Shown here: piece by piece, positions 24,701 through 37,898 of the stretch
Layout of the letters: every line of letters starts with the position of its first letter
Position numbering within the stretch: the stretch's first letter is position 1
Assembly: GCA_963931925.1 (NCBI GenBank)
Contig: OZ007567.1
Coordinates: forward strand, 93,215,778-93,279,777
Direction of reading: 5' to 3'
DNA: 64,000 bases
Origin: Onchidella celtica
Lineage: Eukaryota > Mollusca > Gastropoda > Systellommatophora > Onchidiidae
The notes under the pieces: model-generated
Databases searched by the model: none
The model's input: only the letters and a program-made list of their open reading frames with translations
Told to the model about the DNA's origin: nothing
Translations under genes and position numbers: made by a program

Positions 24701-26380
24701 GAGGCTGGAAAATTCGATTACCCTACATCTCTGGCACCCTGTCTGGTACGGCAATGGATCTGCGATGTCCTTGTCATGTTTTCAGTTGCCAAGTCTAGAG
24801 CGAAGACAGAAAAACGCAAGATTAAAAATGACATTCGGCACGACATCCGTGTCAGAGCGTCTTAAGCAATCAAAACCGACGCGTAACAGGATGTCTGAAA
24901 AGATGCTTTGGTACAGAGTCATACAAAGTGTGGAGAAAAACTCGCCACATCGTTCCTTAAAAGTTTAGTAATCGGTTTTGGCTACTTTTCAGGAGAAGCA
25001 AAATCCTGTTTTATTTTAACACTACTGGTGTAGTTACGATGATTTTTTTAACTTTAGCTATTCGATTATCTTTCGCGTTGGGAGTCTTAAGTCAAGATAA
25101 TTCGGTGTGGCTTTGAATGTAGTTGAATATAAAAATATATAAACACTTGTGAGTAACTACAGTCTCATGGAACAGAGAGGAACTGTGCATAGATGTTGAA
25201 GTCAAACTTTCGTCGGCGTAAGGAGTTTCATTGAAGAACTGAACGGTTCACAGGTTCATTTAGGAGAGATCGCTTTCTTTAGAACAGCAATAAGCTCTAA
25301 GCTCCAGGCCGAATTTCCCAGTAAATGGGGTGCCTAAAATACAATCGCCATTGCCCCATCCGGCACCCAACAGCTCAGCATCACTGCCAACTATAAATCA
25401 GCCTAAAAGATCCATAACGTTCCGGCCCGTATTACTGCTGTCTAGGCCCGTAATGAGTACCGTCTTGCCCTGGCCTGAGGGGTTGTCTGGTCACTGTGAT
25501 TGCTCCACCACTGGTCACCCACACAAACGAGGGGTCACTAACTTTATTAACTAGTGGTCAGGGTGGAGGGCAGCCAGGGATCTGACCAGCCTAAATGAGT
25601 CAAATATCTGTGGAGCCATTTCCTGATTTGTTCTGCCTTAAGGCTCTGGTGGTGACCAGACTACCAGTGAGGGAGTTATGCCTGTAGTGAAAGGAGTTGG
25701 ACACAATGGGGGAAGATGGGAGTGGCGTGGAGAAAACGTGTATGGAAAACTGTGTTGAATTATACTGCAAAACATTTAGAGAGGCTTATGACGTCTCCAA
25801 TCCGTAGTCTGGACTATCAATTGCTAGTGTTTGCCCTTGATATTCAAAAATACTTTTACTCGAAATAGCGGCAGAGCATTGCACGGCAAGTTAGACGTCA
25901 GTTTTGATATCGTCAATAAAATATACCAAAATAATGCAAATTTATCAAATTGGTTTCCTAAAATCTACCATGAATGCAAAATTATTCAGTCGGTCAAAGA
26001 AATTTGTGTGTGTCCTTGCAACTCTGAGGGACATAACGAATCTCCACTAAGTATAGAATTTTACGTATTTTAATGATAATTCAGATGTCTTTGTTTGAGC
26101 TGGTCCTTCCTTAGGAAACGTGACAGTTACCCAGTAGTGTCAGCAGCTTATTGGACGTCACGAGGTTTCAGATCCTGTCTTTTTATGGATGTCAAAAAAT
26201 ACAACATGATCCACGGTGCTGGAAACTGAATTTTGTCTATTGCTGACCATAACTTCTCCTAAATATTTGTTCCATACTCCGAAATTCTAAATAGTGTTAC
26301 AGTTTGGGTACTGCGTCATGCGGCTTGCCCTGTGTTGAGATAGCAACAAAACAACAAAAAACACAGCAATGGCGGCAATG
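21770..26380. other. Long non-coding stretch, no gene recognised
   Basis: About 4.6 kb of AT-rich sequence with small open frames (up to 113 codons) that show no recognised motif. G-rich runs lie near 22,095-22,130 and a poly-C run near 24,258. Confidence 0.45.
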
Positions 26381-26383
26381 AGT

Positions 26384-26612
26384 ATGGGTTGGGGTTTTAC
26401 GGGGTGTCGGCACGATAGCTGCCTCTTTGCGCCTTTCGCGGTCTATTTGGATACTTCATTAATTTTATATTTGGTATTTAGATCTTCATCAATTTAAATT
26501 TCACAAATAGAATTAAATGGATACGTATACATTTTATGACATTGGTAAAAATTCTCAAAAGTTGTTTCGTGGAGATCTGAAAAGAGTAACGACATTTTAA
26601 ACGTTGATCACA
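26384..26612 (+). repeat. Dispersed repeat family, copy B (3' part missing or diverged)
   Basis: Aligns with 7,039-7,330 and 35,966-36,272 from the GGCACGAT landmark through the CAAAAGTTGTTTCGTG block. The similarity fades after about 26,612. Confidence 0.6.
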
Positions 26613-27405
26613 TTATTTATTCGATTACAGATCAATATTACTCAGAACTATATCTCTGGTCTCAGTTCTCGACTGTTACAGACACGAATGAGAAGGGGAG
26701 CAACTGAAGAAGAGAAAGAGCACAGTTAACGCAGACCTGACACACAAACACATGGCCATGGACGAAACACTCAGAAAAGAAAACATTCGTAACTTAAAAC
26801 TATGAAATTAACCAAGGCAGACGCAAGGAAACAATAACTGAATCGGCAGACAGGCAGACTTAAAGAGAAAAAGGAGTCGTGTCACTTTTAAAGAAACAAA
26901 ACATAATTTACGGTTTGTCGAACCTTAGAATTTCCATTCTCTACGACGTCAAAAAAAAAAAGCATCTAATCAGAGTGCACGCTATTTGTGCTCACCGACT
27001 TCCAGCCACCCCCCCCCCCACCCCCTCCCTCCCCAGGGCCCAAAATTTAAAAAGTAAACAAAAAAGCAACGTTTCCTCCTCTTAGCAGTGTGTCAAAGCC
27101 AGCAGACATGCTCAGTCTGATAACCTCTCAAGATGCCGCCGTATATAGAGATTGAACTGGAGAGAGGACCATTGCGTGAGCGCACCCAGAGAGTGCTCAG
27201 TGGGCCTTCCATACTAATGGTTCCGTTAATCAAGGCAGGGATTTCCTCCCTCATTTGAACCTATTGAGAGGACACGACCATCTATTTCCTTAGCTACTGC
27301 GTTGAGGCAGCCAACATTGGAAATGAAGGACTTTTCTTTGCCTGTATATGAGTGTGCACGTGCGTGCGAATGACAGACGGGGAAGAAAGATTGAGAGGAA
27401 GAGGG

Positions 27406-27407
<2 letters not shown>

Positions 27408-27464
<57 letters not shown>

Positions 27465-27614
27465 TTAGACAGACAATCGGACGAACAATCAGACAGACAG
27501 ACAGAAATAGAATGAAAAAGAGAGAGAGAGAGGGAGAGAGAGAGAGAGAGCAGTTCATAAGGCTTCTGAAAAGATGATATAATTCTGCGTGTTTATGAGA
27601 AAAAAGGGGGCGGG

Positions 27615-27659
<45 letters not shown>

Positions 27660-27722
27660 AAGAGAGAGGGAAAGAGAGAGAGAGAGAGAGAAAGAGGGAG
27701 AAAGAAAGAGAGAGAGATAGAA
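27408..27722 (+). repeat. (GA)n arrays
   Basis: Three purine-rich blocks at about 27,411-27,461, 27,518-27,550 and 27,617-27,722. The minus-strand Leu/Ser frames across them are repeat translations. Confidence 0.9.
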
Positions 27723-27729
27723 CTTGAGA

Positions 27730-30234
27730 GAGAATAAAAGAATATAGAAAAACAACTCCAACTGCACAGAGCTAGAGATAATGATCCTGAGTGAAAGGAG
27801 CATTGAAAATTTCAGTTCTGGAACTATCGCATGTGTACGGAAATGACGAACAAATAGAGATTGTTTCTATAGATTTCGCTTATCTCGCCCTGAATTATTC
27901 GCTGTTATAAAATTATAACCAGTTGCTTCCACGAAGCAGTTGCGAGATTAGATTTCCAAGTGAAAGATAATCATTTGAATTCAGTAGAAGCTATTTCTGG
28001 GCCCCATTTTGGAAACCATTAAATCACCGGAGAAGCCCGAATTGACGTGTTCTTAGCTCTGAAACTGGAAGCTGTAATTCACCGTAGTCACGAAATTTGT
28101 CTTTATCCAGAGTTAACAATAATGGGTAAGAGTTACCGATTTGTATAATGCCGGAAACGGGGCTAGTTAAGGCTCTGACGGTGAGAAACACTATCTTCAC
28201 GGAAACCAAATCTATTGATGTTTGGCATTGGTGAGATATTGTTGTGAGTTCTGAGATGGCAAGAGAAAAAAGAGACAGATGGATGAGAGAGTACTAGGGT
28301 CGGCCAGTATCCCTGTGTGAGTGTGTGTGTACGTGTATGTGTGTGTACATGAGCGAGTGCGTTAGCAAGTGTGTGACTGAGCCTGATCGCAGTGAAATCT
28401 CATGTTAACACCCCCATTCTAACCAGTGAAAACCAGGCAAGTGGAAACATTTTTGAACTTTCTGGAAACCAAAGCCTCGCTATGATAAAATACACCAAAC
28501 AGTGGAGAACCAGCATTACAGTATTCTCTGTTTATTAATACAATTGGCCAGCACTAATTTACGAGCCCTTTGACAATTTGTAAACTTAGTTCAACTTTCT
28601 AGTTTGTTTGGGTGCAAACCGATTTATGACTACAATATTCTGCTCTTTGCAAACTGCATATTTCACCTTCATGAGAATATGTGTGTACGTCTATGAAAGA
28701 AAGAGGAAGGGATTGGGGGGACTGTCGAAGTGCAAAATCCTTCGTGCCAATCTGATAACACTTTTTCAGGTAATGAATATGAAATACTAAGGGAGAGTGG
28801 GGCTCAAAAACAGGAATGAGCAAAGGGTACATGCCATAATATTCTGTAGAGAATCTCTTCCATGCAGATATCCAACCTTTTATCACGAATGTTTGCTTTT
28901 CGTTTCACCTTCTAACCCCTTTCTCTACAGTCACGGGCCCAAAGGGAAAATTACATCAGTTGATTTAAAATTCGGTCCCGGCGACTGAATCCTTCTCATG
29001 AATTCTTAAAGCCCCGGCCGAAAGAGACCCATTCATTTGATTCAGTACCACGTCTCCAGATACATTGTGGAAGCTTATATCTTTCTTTCTATCTTTAGAT
29101 TGAAAGCCAGACATCCGGGTTATCTGATAGGGCACCCAGACTAAATGGCCGCAGTTTAGCAAAATACAACGGTTCCGCGCTCGTGTAGACGGGCAGGAAG
29201 AGTGCAAGACCGCCCCTCTTCGGGAAACAGAAAACTCCCATCGGGATAGACTTGCCTGAAATGAAAAACAGACTGACTTCTCATCCTGGTACAAGGTCTG
29301 CTTTGGTATGTCTGTCTGTATGTATGTGCGTCTCGGAGAAGGTGTCACAGTTTGCTTCGTACATACCATAGCTGAAATGGGGTGGGATGAGGAATGGATT
29401 TCGAATGCCCAGATAACACTGACGCAAGGTTTATTCAGAATTAAATGATTTTATGGAGTTTCATGCCTGATTCTAGTGTCCAGGCCCTTAGCTAGTGTGG
29501 TCGAAGATGAGGCAAATGTCCATGAAATAAGACTTAACTGTAGCTTTGTCCATGGGGTTCGAACCCCGGATAACAGTCTGGAAAAAATAATCCACACGTA
29601 ACGCCCCAGGTCCTGCGATTGAATATAGAAGCAAATTTCAAAATACGCCTGAAATGCATTTTAATTGCAGATTCAATGCAACGTTTTCCCCACCACAGCC
29701 TTATACACTTTTGGAAAATCATATTGATAGAATCCTCTTTGCCTGAATACTATTTTTGTGCCACTCCAGGCTTTAGAAGGTTAATCTGTGTAGGTTTTAA
29801 TTACATGCAGTGACAGACAAACATTACTAAAGATCGTGATCACGAAGAATTATACACTGCACAGAAAATAAGCGAAGTCTTCCCAAAACTCTTTCCTCCA
29901 TTTCTTTTTAACGTTTGGAGGATTTTTGTCCCATGTTTTGCGAGGAGGAGGGACATCATCGCGTTTTATTCATCCATGTTGACGCCTCAGTTGCTGTTTT
30001 CAGGATCATATTCGCAGCTGTAAAGATTGTCTCGAGAAGTGGCGATCGATCTGGGGAGTTAGCGAGGGCCATTGTGCAGAGAGCTTAAAAAAAGAAAAGA
30101 GCTCATCGTTTAGAAATGAACCGCGGGACGTTCAAGAGCGGCTGATCCGGGGGCCAAAAGACTCCGACATGTGAAACAAAGACAAAACTCTCAAACAGAC
30201 AACATCCTTGAAGTACGAGATCAACAAAAACGAG
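27730..30234. other. Non-coding stretch, no gene recognised
   Basis: Includes short GT repeats at about 28,315-28,350. A 134-codon minus frame at 28,965-29,369 has no recognisable motif. A B-box-like GGTTCGAACCCC occurs at 29,557-29,568 without a convincing tRNA fold. Confidence 0.4.
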
Positions 30235-30239
30235 GAAAT
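30235..30239. repeat. Target-site duplication of solo LTR, left
   Basis: GAAAT immediately before the terminal TGTCA of the solo LTR, repeated at 31,107-31,111. Confidence 0.85.
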
Positions 30240-31106
30240 TGTCACAAATCCCAGACTGGGAGATGTAATAGTTTATGACAGGACGACAATCACGAACAAA
30301 CAAGTTTAACACTTAACAAAACAATCCATCAGACTCACACATTTATTAAACATAATTATACATATAATAGCGCAGTTACATACATTATATTATTGAAATG
30401 ACTGCCGTACAACGGCCTTATTCTCACACACACTCTCCCTCGGATCCACAATCCGGTAGTTACTCCTAAAGGCACTTCGGCCTCAGCCTCTCCTCTCAGG
30501 GTCTTAATAGCACATTAATAATTTACTGGCACCGCAGTCTCTCAATATCCCCTCCCCATTGTCATACACCTTAGCACTCCCCTAGCACCTCAGCAGGGCA
30601 ATAACACATTATTATTTCCATAGCCATCAACATGGCAACAACATAGTATCAGTTCACTAGCCTATCAACATGGCAACAATATAGTATCTCATTCACTCTC
30701 ATATCTACGTCCCTGTCCGTGGCCTGACTGCCACGACTTTATGTGCCTCTACTGTCCTGCCCCGACAGTCTCACTTCTGGCCTATGTCTGGCCTCCGGCC
30801 CTATGCTGGCCTATCACTTGTGCTCATCGAGGTGGCTCTTCGGCCCGTCCCCGACACCAGTCATTACTGGAAAGACTCTTCCACTAGTCTTCTCGACTGC
30901 TCCCTTTCCGCCCGATGGGCTCTTATTCACAGGTCCGCTCCGTCGGACCTTCTAACTTGCAGTGATAGCTATACAGCGCTTTCGCCTCCTTCAGACCCCC
31001 CCACTACTCACAACAGCACGCTTAACTTGCTGTCTACTGTGAGCCCTTCTTACTCTACACCCGCTCTGTAGCAATCCCCTTAATTGCACTCACTCCACTC
31101 GTGACA
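30240..31106 (-). mobile_element. Solo LTR of the element-2 family
   Basis: An 867-bp block bounded by TGTCA/TGACA and flanked by GAAAT direct repeats. On the minus strand it aligns end to end with the 1,185-bp LTR at 59,276-60,460. Identity is high over most of the length, but the first ~130 bp of U3 is diverged and a precise 319-bp segment is absent (59,525-59,843 in the other copy). It retains the AATAAA signal (complement of 30,342-30,347). No internal element sequence flanks it, so it arose by LTR-LTR recombination of a full insertion. Open frames of 70-95 codons inside it are not genes. Confidence 0.92.
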
Positions 31107-31111
31107 GAAAT
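31107..31111. repeat. Target-site duplication of solo LTR, right
   Basis: GAAAT, matching 30,235-30,239. Confidence 0.85.
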
Positions 31112-32510
31112 CGTTCGATGATCAGAAGCAGATACAGAATGAATCCACATCTTAAAGATAAGTGTTGTTTATGGAGAAAAAGCAACAAAAATGTTTCTTA
31201 GAACAGGGTGCAGCGATACATCTTATTATGTGATACGAACACAACGCTCCAAACTAAAATAATAGGGAATGGACGATAATGTTCTCATAACTAAATGTTA
31301 TAGATATCAAACTGTGTTTTCAAAACATTTGACACTAGTGGAAGTCTGAGGAGAAGTTGATTTTACCACAAGTCACTACTCTACGTTAATGGCGTAAATC
31401 ATTTTTGACGCTTTTGAGATGTTAAGACAAAATATGTTTCTTTTCCTGTCATTTGGTGACGCATAAATGTCATAATTATAATGATTCTATTGGATTATGA
31501 CATTTTCCTATTGGCGCATTTCTTTTTCTATGATATTATCTGATAGTCCTTATGCACAGGGCTGCCGTCAGTTGCCTTTTGGCATAAGTCTGATATCTGG
31601 CATTGTCATAGAGCAGTGAAGTATGTGTAGATCAACATAACCCAGCTATATCCTGAAATAGGGTACGTGGAAAGGACCCAATTTTACAGAAGAAGAAAAA
31701 AAAAAACCAAACAACACTGTACTTGGTCTGCATTTCCTCGTCTTATGTAAACTTTTAATTATTTGAATAAAGATTTGAAATAATGTGTTCTCCATTTTCA
31801 TCAATAGAAAAAGTTCATAAAATTCCTACCAGGACTTCATAGAATATTTGGTAAAAAGGAGTTATCACCTGCAGTTGTGAGAATACACTTGTATGATTGT
31901 TTGACGAGATTTAGCGAGTCATTGAATTAACACCGGATATAAATCATGGTCTTACGTGTCTCTGGTTAACACCCACCGACGAGGCTGAGGATGAGGGGTT
32001 GGGGGTAATCCAAAGACGAGGCTAAGGATGATGGGGGGGGGGGGGAGCTCACCCTCATGATCAGTGCAGCAAAGGGGCGGAGGATGGGACATTGACTAAA
32101 AATAACAACAACGGAAGAGAAACTAAGTAAAATGACAACAAGGCATACAAAGCGCCGGTAGATGAAAGAATGAAAAAAAAAATGTGGCTACAGCCGATTC
32201 TAGTCTATTTATAGAGCTGACGTTATGCCTCAGTTTCAAGTGTGGCTTTTCGGAAAAACAGACGTCCTGTGGAGGATTAAAGCGTTGGGAAAGTGGAAAT
32301 ACATACACGTCTTGTGTTGGTTTATTTATTGGATCGGCCTGAGAAATGTTTCAAGCGTTCCTTGTGCATTTAGAGTCCGAAACTCAATTCAATATTAAAG
32401 CTATAAAAAATATGGAACATGAGAGAAGACTCGTGGGCAGGCAGATGGACAAATAAATAAACTCAGACCAGAGAGACAAAACCATCAGCGACATACAGAC
32501 AGACAAACAT
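31112..32510. other. Non-coding stretch, no gene recognised
   Basis: AT-rich with a G-run at about 32,034-32,046. No credible open frame. Confidence 0.5.

Positions 32511-32512
<2 letters not shown>

Positions 32513-32604
<92 letters not shown>
32513..32604 (+). repeat. (GATA)n microsatellite
   Basis: About 23 GATA units, preceded by a short GACA-like patch. The minus-strand open frames are Ile-Tyr-Leu-Ser translations. Confidence 0.95.
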
Positions 32605-32609
32605 TCATA

Positions 32610-35330
32610 ATTTCGTATCCAAGAATCCCCCCCCCCCCAAAAATGCATCAATAGACATGTAGACTCATTCGACTGGAATATTTATGGCAGTGCTCAGCCA
32701 CCTAAATGCCACACAGCTACAGCGTCATAAATATGCTTTGAATTTTTCACTTTTTTTTCTGTGCACTCAAATATGTGTCTGCAGTAAAGGTTAATGGAGG
32801 TATTGATCTAGTGCAGTTATACTTCTGTTACCTCTACATTTGGGGACAATACACATATTCCTTATTGATCATCTTGATTGAAATGCGGGGAACTGATTAT
32901 AGCACAGATGTACGGGTTTCATTCTCAGAAACCGAAATGAATTCCTGAAATGTCTGATATAACCGCGGCATTTTTTATCACGGACAGGGTGAGCAACCGA
33001 TATCGGAAGTAATATTGCTTCTCATTCATGCTGCATAACGTTCATTTTTTCCATCGAACATACAAGAGCTCTCTTTCAGAGAAAAGTAAACAAGGTAAAT
33101 GGAAGCTTCGCTTAATGGCTGCTTATGCCGGTGAAGAGGAAGGTTCAGGTGCAGAGAGATTATCGATTACCTAATGCTGGACTTGAAAGCTTTCTTCGTC
33201 TTTCTTTACCTTTCTTCTCTTCGAATTCCAGCATCCCCTGGAGGTCGATTACTCCAGTCTCTCCACAGTCGTAGCTGAGATCATCATCTTACATCTTTTC
33301 TCTTCCTCTTCATTCGCTTTCTCAGTTCGTTTCTGCATATGTTATTTCTTCATTTGTAGTTTAAATTTCCTCCATTCAGTCTCTTTTCTCTCTAATCCCT
33401 TCACGCTGCCTGCAGTTAGGAGTAAGAACTAAGCCATTTATTACATTACCATCTCTTAGCGCAAACCTCTCTGATTTTCACAGTAATAGCCTATAACGAA
33501 AAGGAGAAAAGTATTCAGGTGGTCGTTGTGGCATTTACTTGATTTTGTATTTGTATAGCATTTGTATTTGTATACTTCTTTGATCCCATTTGGGAAATTG
33601 CCTTGGTGTCACTGCAGCCCAATTACAACTGGAGCAAACACGTCGTTGTCACAGTGCAGCACTGGGCGGCGGTTTTTGCTGTATTGCTGTGCAATTCATA
33701 CTAAAAAATTCCTTTACTAAGAATAAAAACTTTACTGGAAAAGATAAACCTATACTTCCGGTACCAACCGTGTGGCATTCACTTAATTCTGTATTGCTGT
33801 AAAAATCATAGTAAAGATTTCCTTTACAAAGAATAGAATTTTATTGGAAAAGACAAACCTATACTTTCGGTACCAACTTTCCAATTTTCATACATCTGTT
33901 CCAATTGTGATTTGCCAAGTATCTACTTCAGAGACAGATTTTTCACATCAGAACATCAATTGCTTTAAAATTTCATTTTCAAGCAAAGTTATATGGCAAT
34001 TGTAGGTTTCTCAATCATCTTGTTTTAACGCAGCCATCAGGAAACTTGTCAATACGAAAGAGATTTCCCATATATGTTTCTTCGAATACTTTTAGTGATT
34101 GGTTTATGGCCACGATAAGGTTAGCATCTTACACTCAGTGATGAATATTTTGACGCGGAACAGACCACGCCGTCTTAACCCGCCGCCAGGTAGCATGTTA
34201 GCAGTATATCCAGGTACTTGAAACCAAAGCCTCAGTATCATTCTGTTGTACCAAAATGGAAAAAAAAAATTTCAGCGCTGGTTAACGATAGAAGGATGAT
34301 GTAACTTTAAATAGATAGCCTTTTTTTTTTCTTTATCTAATTTCCACTGATATGCCCAGTTTTATTTTTAGCAAGATGTGACTTAACCTCGTTCTTGAAC
34401 CAACTTCTTCAGTTAGGTTAAATATCAGCCCATGAAGAGTTTATTGCAAGAGTCACAATGCATTATGAAATAATTTACAAATTAAGCTTATTTTGCTTTG
34501 TAGGACATTGTCGAGCATGCCGAACATACACCAAAGCCAGTAAGGCACATTTATCATTGCCACCAGCACGAGGAAATGACCGAGGGTAAGAAAGAAAAAA
34601 GAGGGAGAAATCTGTAATTCATGAGGACATGGGACCCTGTTGCAATCAGCCGCACAGACAGGAACTGGATCAAGGAAGAGCCTGGGGCAAGCGGCATCCT
34701 AAGCCCGAGACATTCATCACCTAAGCCAACTTCCTGGCCCCTGCGCTCCCGTCAATATGCTTTATCGTGTGCGTCATTCCTGAACACCGATATATGAGCG
34801 AATAAATATGATTCAGGAGGGATGCGTGATGATGTTTGTACGTGCATATAATGTGTATGTATATACATAGACATGAGTGAACTGGAAATATATATTAGAT
34901 TTGTACTGATATTAATATTATATTTATATGATCGGCCCACACACTTATCATCTGAGCCCTGAAAGATACACTAAATGAACATTTAATTGATTTTTCTGTC
35001 CAGGTCATCTGCCCGACGATCATGGATGCATTAGGAAAGGAATAAACTGCGGGGAATTCATATTTTATTTGCAGTCCTGAAACTTTGGTCACCTGCGCAT
35101 GGACAGATATATGAGTCAAAAGCGGGATAATGGCCAAAGCCAAACCAAACAATCTAACAAACAAAAAATATAAAGAAACAGAGTCATGTCAAAGCTAAAT
35201 GGTAGGTTTCAAGAGAAATGCAACAGCAACAACAAAAAACACTGTAGCGTTGTTTTTATCATTGCGCAGACCGATAGGCTTACCAAGGCACTGACCCACG
35301 TTTATCTCGCAGGATATTCCCCCTCTACCG
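32610..35330. other. Non-coding stretch containing a 110-bp tandem duplication
   Basis: No gene recognised. A 110-bp unit is tandemly duplicated at 33,681-33,879 (see separate entry). Confidence 0.45.
33681..33879 (+). repeat. 110-bp tandem duplication, about 1.8 copies
   Basis: GTATTGCTGT recurs at 33,681 and 33,791. Both copies then carry TTCCTTTAC, AAAGA(T/C)AAACCTATACTT and CGGTACCAAC in order. A related start (GTGGCATTTACTTGATTTTGTATT) also lies near 33,529. Confidence 0.7.
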
Positions 35331-35338
35331 GAACTTAC

Positions 35339-35355
35339 GAGAGAGAGAGAGAAAA

Positions 35356-35423
<68 letters not shown>

Positions 35424-35425
35424 GG
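35339..35425 (+). repeat. (GA)n microsatellite
   Basis: Near-pure GA repeats over about 87 bp. The overlapping frames are low complexity. Confidence 0.92.
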
Positions 35426-35965
35426 GAGGGGGGAGGTAGTAGAGGCAATGAAGTTCGGCTTTTAAACTACATGCATAATGCGTTCTTTTCTGTAGTTCTT
35501 TTTTTTTTCTGCTTTCGTTGCCTCTGTTCACTGACCTCAGCCTGCCTGAATTCGACAACCTCCAGGTGAACCAGCTCATTAGCGCGCCTCCCCACAAAAC
35601 CATCTATCCCCTGGGCTTGATCAGACATACAGTAATACAATTCATTTTGGCAAGTAACTTCGTTTGTCTGTGTGATTTCGTGGTCGCTGACTGGCTATTG
35701 AATAATAATTGGGTCATCAGACGTGGTTTCTTCCGGCAAATGAGCTTGGGCCTCAGGTAGAAATAACCTTCCGGCAACCAATTAAAGCACAGGTTAATAA
35801 CCTTTTCGGACCTGATGAAAACCATCGATCGGCTCTTTCCAGATCAGAATGATCGATATTCTATAAATAAATAAGTAGTAGCGGGTTTTACTTTACTTAC
35901 ATGTCTGTCTGATTTCCATCCACAGTTAGAGTCAAAAGGTCCAGATTTGGAACTGTGATGTTTCA

Positions 35966-36272
35966 GTTTGGGTTTACGGCGGATGGGCACGATAGAGGCC
36001 TCTATGTGCCTTTCACGGTATATTTGGGTACTTTATTTATGTCCGGTGTTCAGAACTTTATTAATTTAGATTTCACAAATAGATTTTAAACAGATCCGTA
36101 TAAATTTCATTACACTACTAACATTCACAAAAGTTGCTTCGTGTAGGTCTGAAAAAATTTTTGTATTTGTGTATAGAAGAGTGTAAAACACATTGTTGTA
36201 GGTTTTAGCTTCTTTCAGAAAGGGCAGGGCGCTCTGTAGGTCCACGTCAGAAAATAATTCTCTCACTGAGAC
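35966..36272 (+). repeat. Dispersed repeat family, copy C
   Basis: About 305 bp aligning over its full length with copy A at 7,039-7,330 and over its first 230 bp with copy B at 26,384-26,612. No coding capacity. Confidence 0.65.
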
Positions 36273-36274
36273 CT

Positions 36275-37165
36275 TATAATATTACAATACAATCATACCA
36301 TGTTCAGCCCCGATCTCCTAAATGGATTTATGATTTTTCATCTCATGGGCTTTCCAGCTATTGTATCTTTCTATAATGCCAATTGCTACACGAATCCCCC
36401 TTTCCTCCACTTTTTCGTAAACGACATGGTACCCTCTGTGTACCACGAGTCTGTAGGAAGTAGGGCTTGACACTATTAATTAAATTTACATCAAATTACA
36501 TTGGGCACCAAACATAAAGCTAATGGCAGAGAGGATGATCGATGTCAAATTAAACAGGACAATAGGGCCGTGGACTCGCAGAGCTCAGAGGCGTAACTAG
36601 GGCTGATTGCGCATCGGTGATAAAGGAAAATTAATGGCTTCCTTTCAAAAGTGTTATTTAAATATGCACTATAACAAAACCCACATAGACACACACAGAC
36701 ATACACAGACACACAAACAAACAAATTCGATACCCAGGGCAGGTGTCCCATCTGCCCCCCCCCCCCTCCTCCCCAACCCAGGTTACGCCTCTGTCCATTC
36801 ATTTATGTCCTTTATGATAATTCCCTGCCACTTACAACATGCCCATCTCGTGGACCCTGGCGCCGTTTCATGCACGCGGATAGGGCTAAACGTACGAGGA
36901 TACTTTAAAACTAAAATGAGATATACTTGGGGTGGGTGGAGAGGGCGGTGGGCATGTTAGTTTGAATTTTGCTTATCAATCTCTTCAACTTAAACATCAT
37001 GGTTAATACAATAACAATAATAATAATAATAATAGTGGTAGTGGAGTACATTTTTAATATGGCGCCTATCTAAACAAAATAGATCAAGAGTGTTTTACAA
37101 TGGAATAGTAATATGTCAGGTCGGCATAGCTGCTATTGCATGACAGTGTGCAATACTACCTGGTA
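36275..37165. other. Non-coding stretch, no gene recognised
   Basis: Includes short CA-type repeats at about 36,685-36,725, a poly-C run near 36,757 and an AAT run at 37,010-37,035. No credible gene. Confidence 0.45.
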
Positions 37166-37169
37166 CTGT

Positions 37170-37290
37170 CCGCACTGCCTTGTGTGTGACTCGGGAGTGT
37201 CAAAGGCTGGGGGAGAAAACCCTGATAAAAAACCGCACTGCCTTGTGTGTGACTCGGGAGAGTTAAAGGCTAGGGAGTAAACCCAAACAA
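37170..37290 (+). repeat. 63-bp imperfect tandem duplication
   Basis: The string CCGCACTGCCTTGTGTGTGA followed by CTCGGGAG occurs at 37,170 and 37,233. It lies about 260 bp upstream of the 50-bp array and may belong to the LINE 5' region. Confidence 0.6.
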
Positions 37291-37548
37291 AATCCGGTGG
37301 GAGGGACCCCAAGGCAGTTGGTGGGGAGGTCTGTTCCAATCCATCCTCTGGCATCCCCTGCAGCTCTATGCGATTCCAAACGTATTGGCTATGCCTTTCC
37401 CTTGGATTAAATCTGTGGAGAAGAGAGGGGGTCTGTGCAAAATGGGCTAGGCACAGGTTCCATACTTTTTGCCCAGGCTAATGCAGCATACAGAGGGAGA
37501 ACACTGCCAACCTGGGCAAATACAGTGTACAAAACCCATGCCCAAAAA

Positions 37549-37898
37549 GCTCTCACAGCTCTATGTCAACACGGAGATGTCACTCTGTCATGGGTAATGC
37601 TCTCACAGCTCTATGTCAACACGGAGATGTCACTCTGTCATGGGTAATGCTCTCACAGCTCTATGTCAACACGGAGATGTCACTCTGTCATGGGTAATGC
37701 TCTCACAGCTCTATGTCAACACGGAGATGTCACTCTGTCATGGGTAATGCTCTCACAGCTCTATGTCAACACGGAGATGTCACTCTGTCATGGGTAATGC
37801 TCTCACAGCTCTATGTCAACACGGAGATGTCACTCTGTCATGGGTAATGCTCTCACAGCTCTATGTCAACACGGAGATGTCACTCTGTCATGGGTAAT
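37549..37898 (+). repeat. Seven identical 50-bp tandem repeats upstream of the LINE ORF
   Basis: The 50-bp unit beginning GCTCTCACAGCTCTATGTCA occurs at 37,549, 37,599, 37,649, 37,699, 37,749, 37,799 and 37,849 with no difference that I can see between copies. The array ends at 37,898, about 210 bp before the open frame of the endonuclease. Tandem 5' monomers that act as promoters are known in some LINEs, such as mouse L1. Whether this array is part of the element is inference. Confidence 0.92.

Noticed and set aside
28965-29369. 134-codon minus-strand frame
   Set aside because: No motif, no splice context, and no compositional sign of coding.
29557-29568. GGTTCGAACCCC, a B-box-like string
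   Set aside because: No paired A-box at proper spacing and no cloverleaf could be drawn.
30743-31071. 70- and 95-codon plus-strand frames
   Set aside because: They lie on the antisense strand of the solo LTR.
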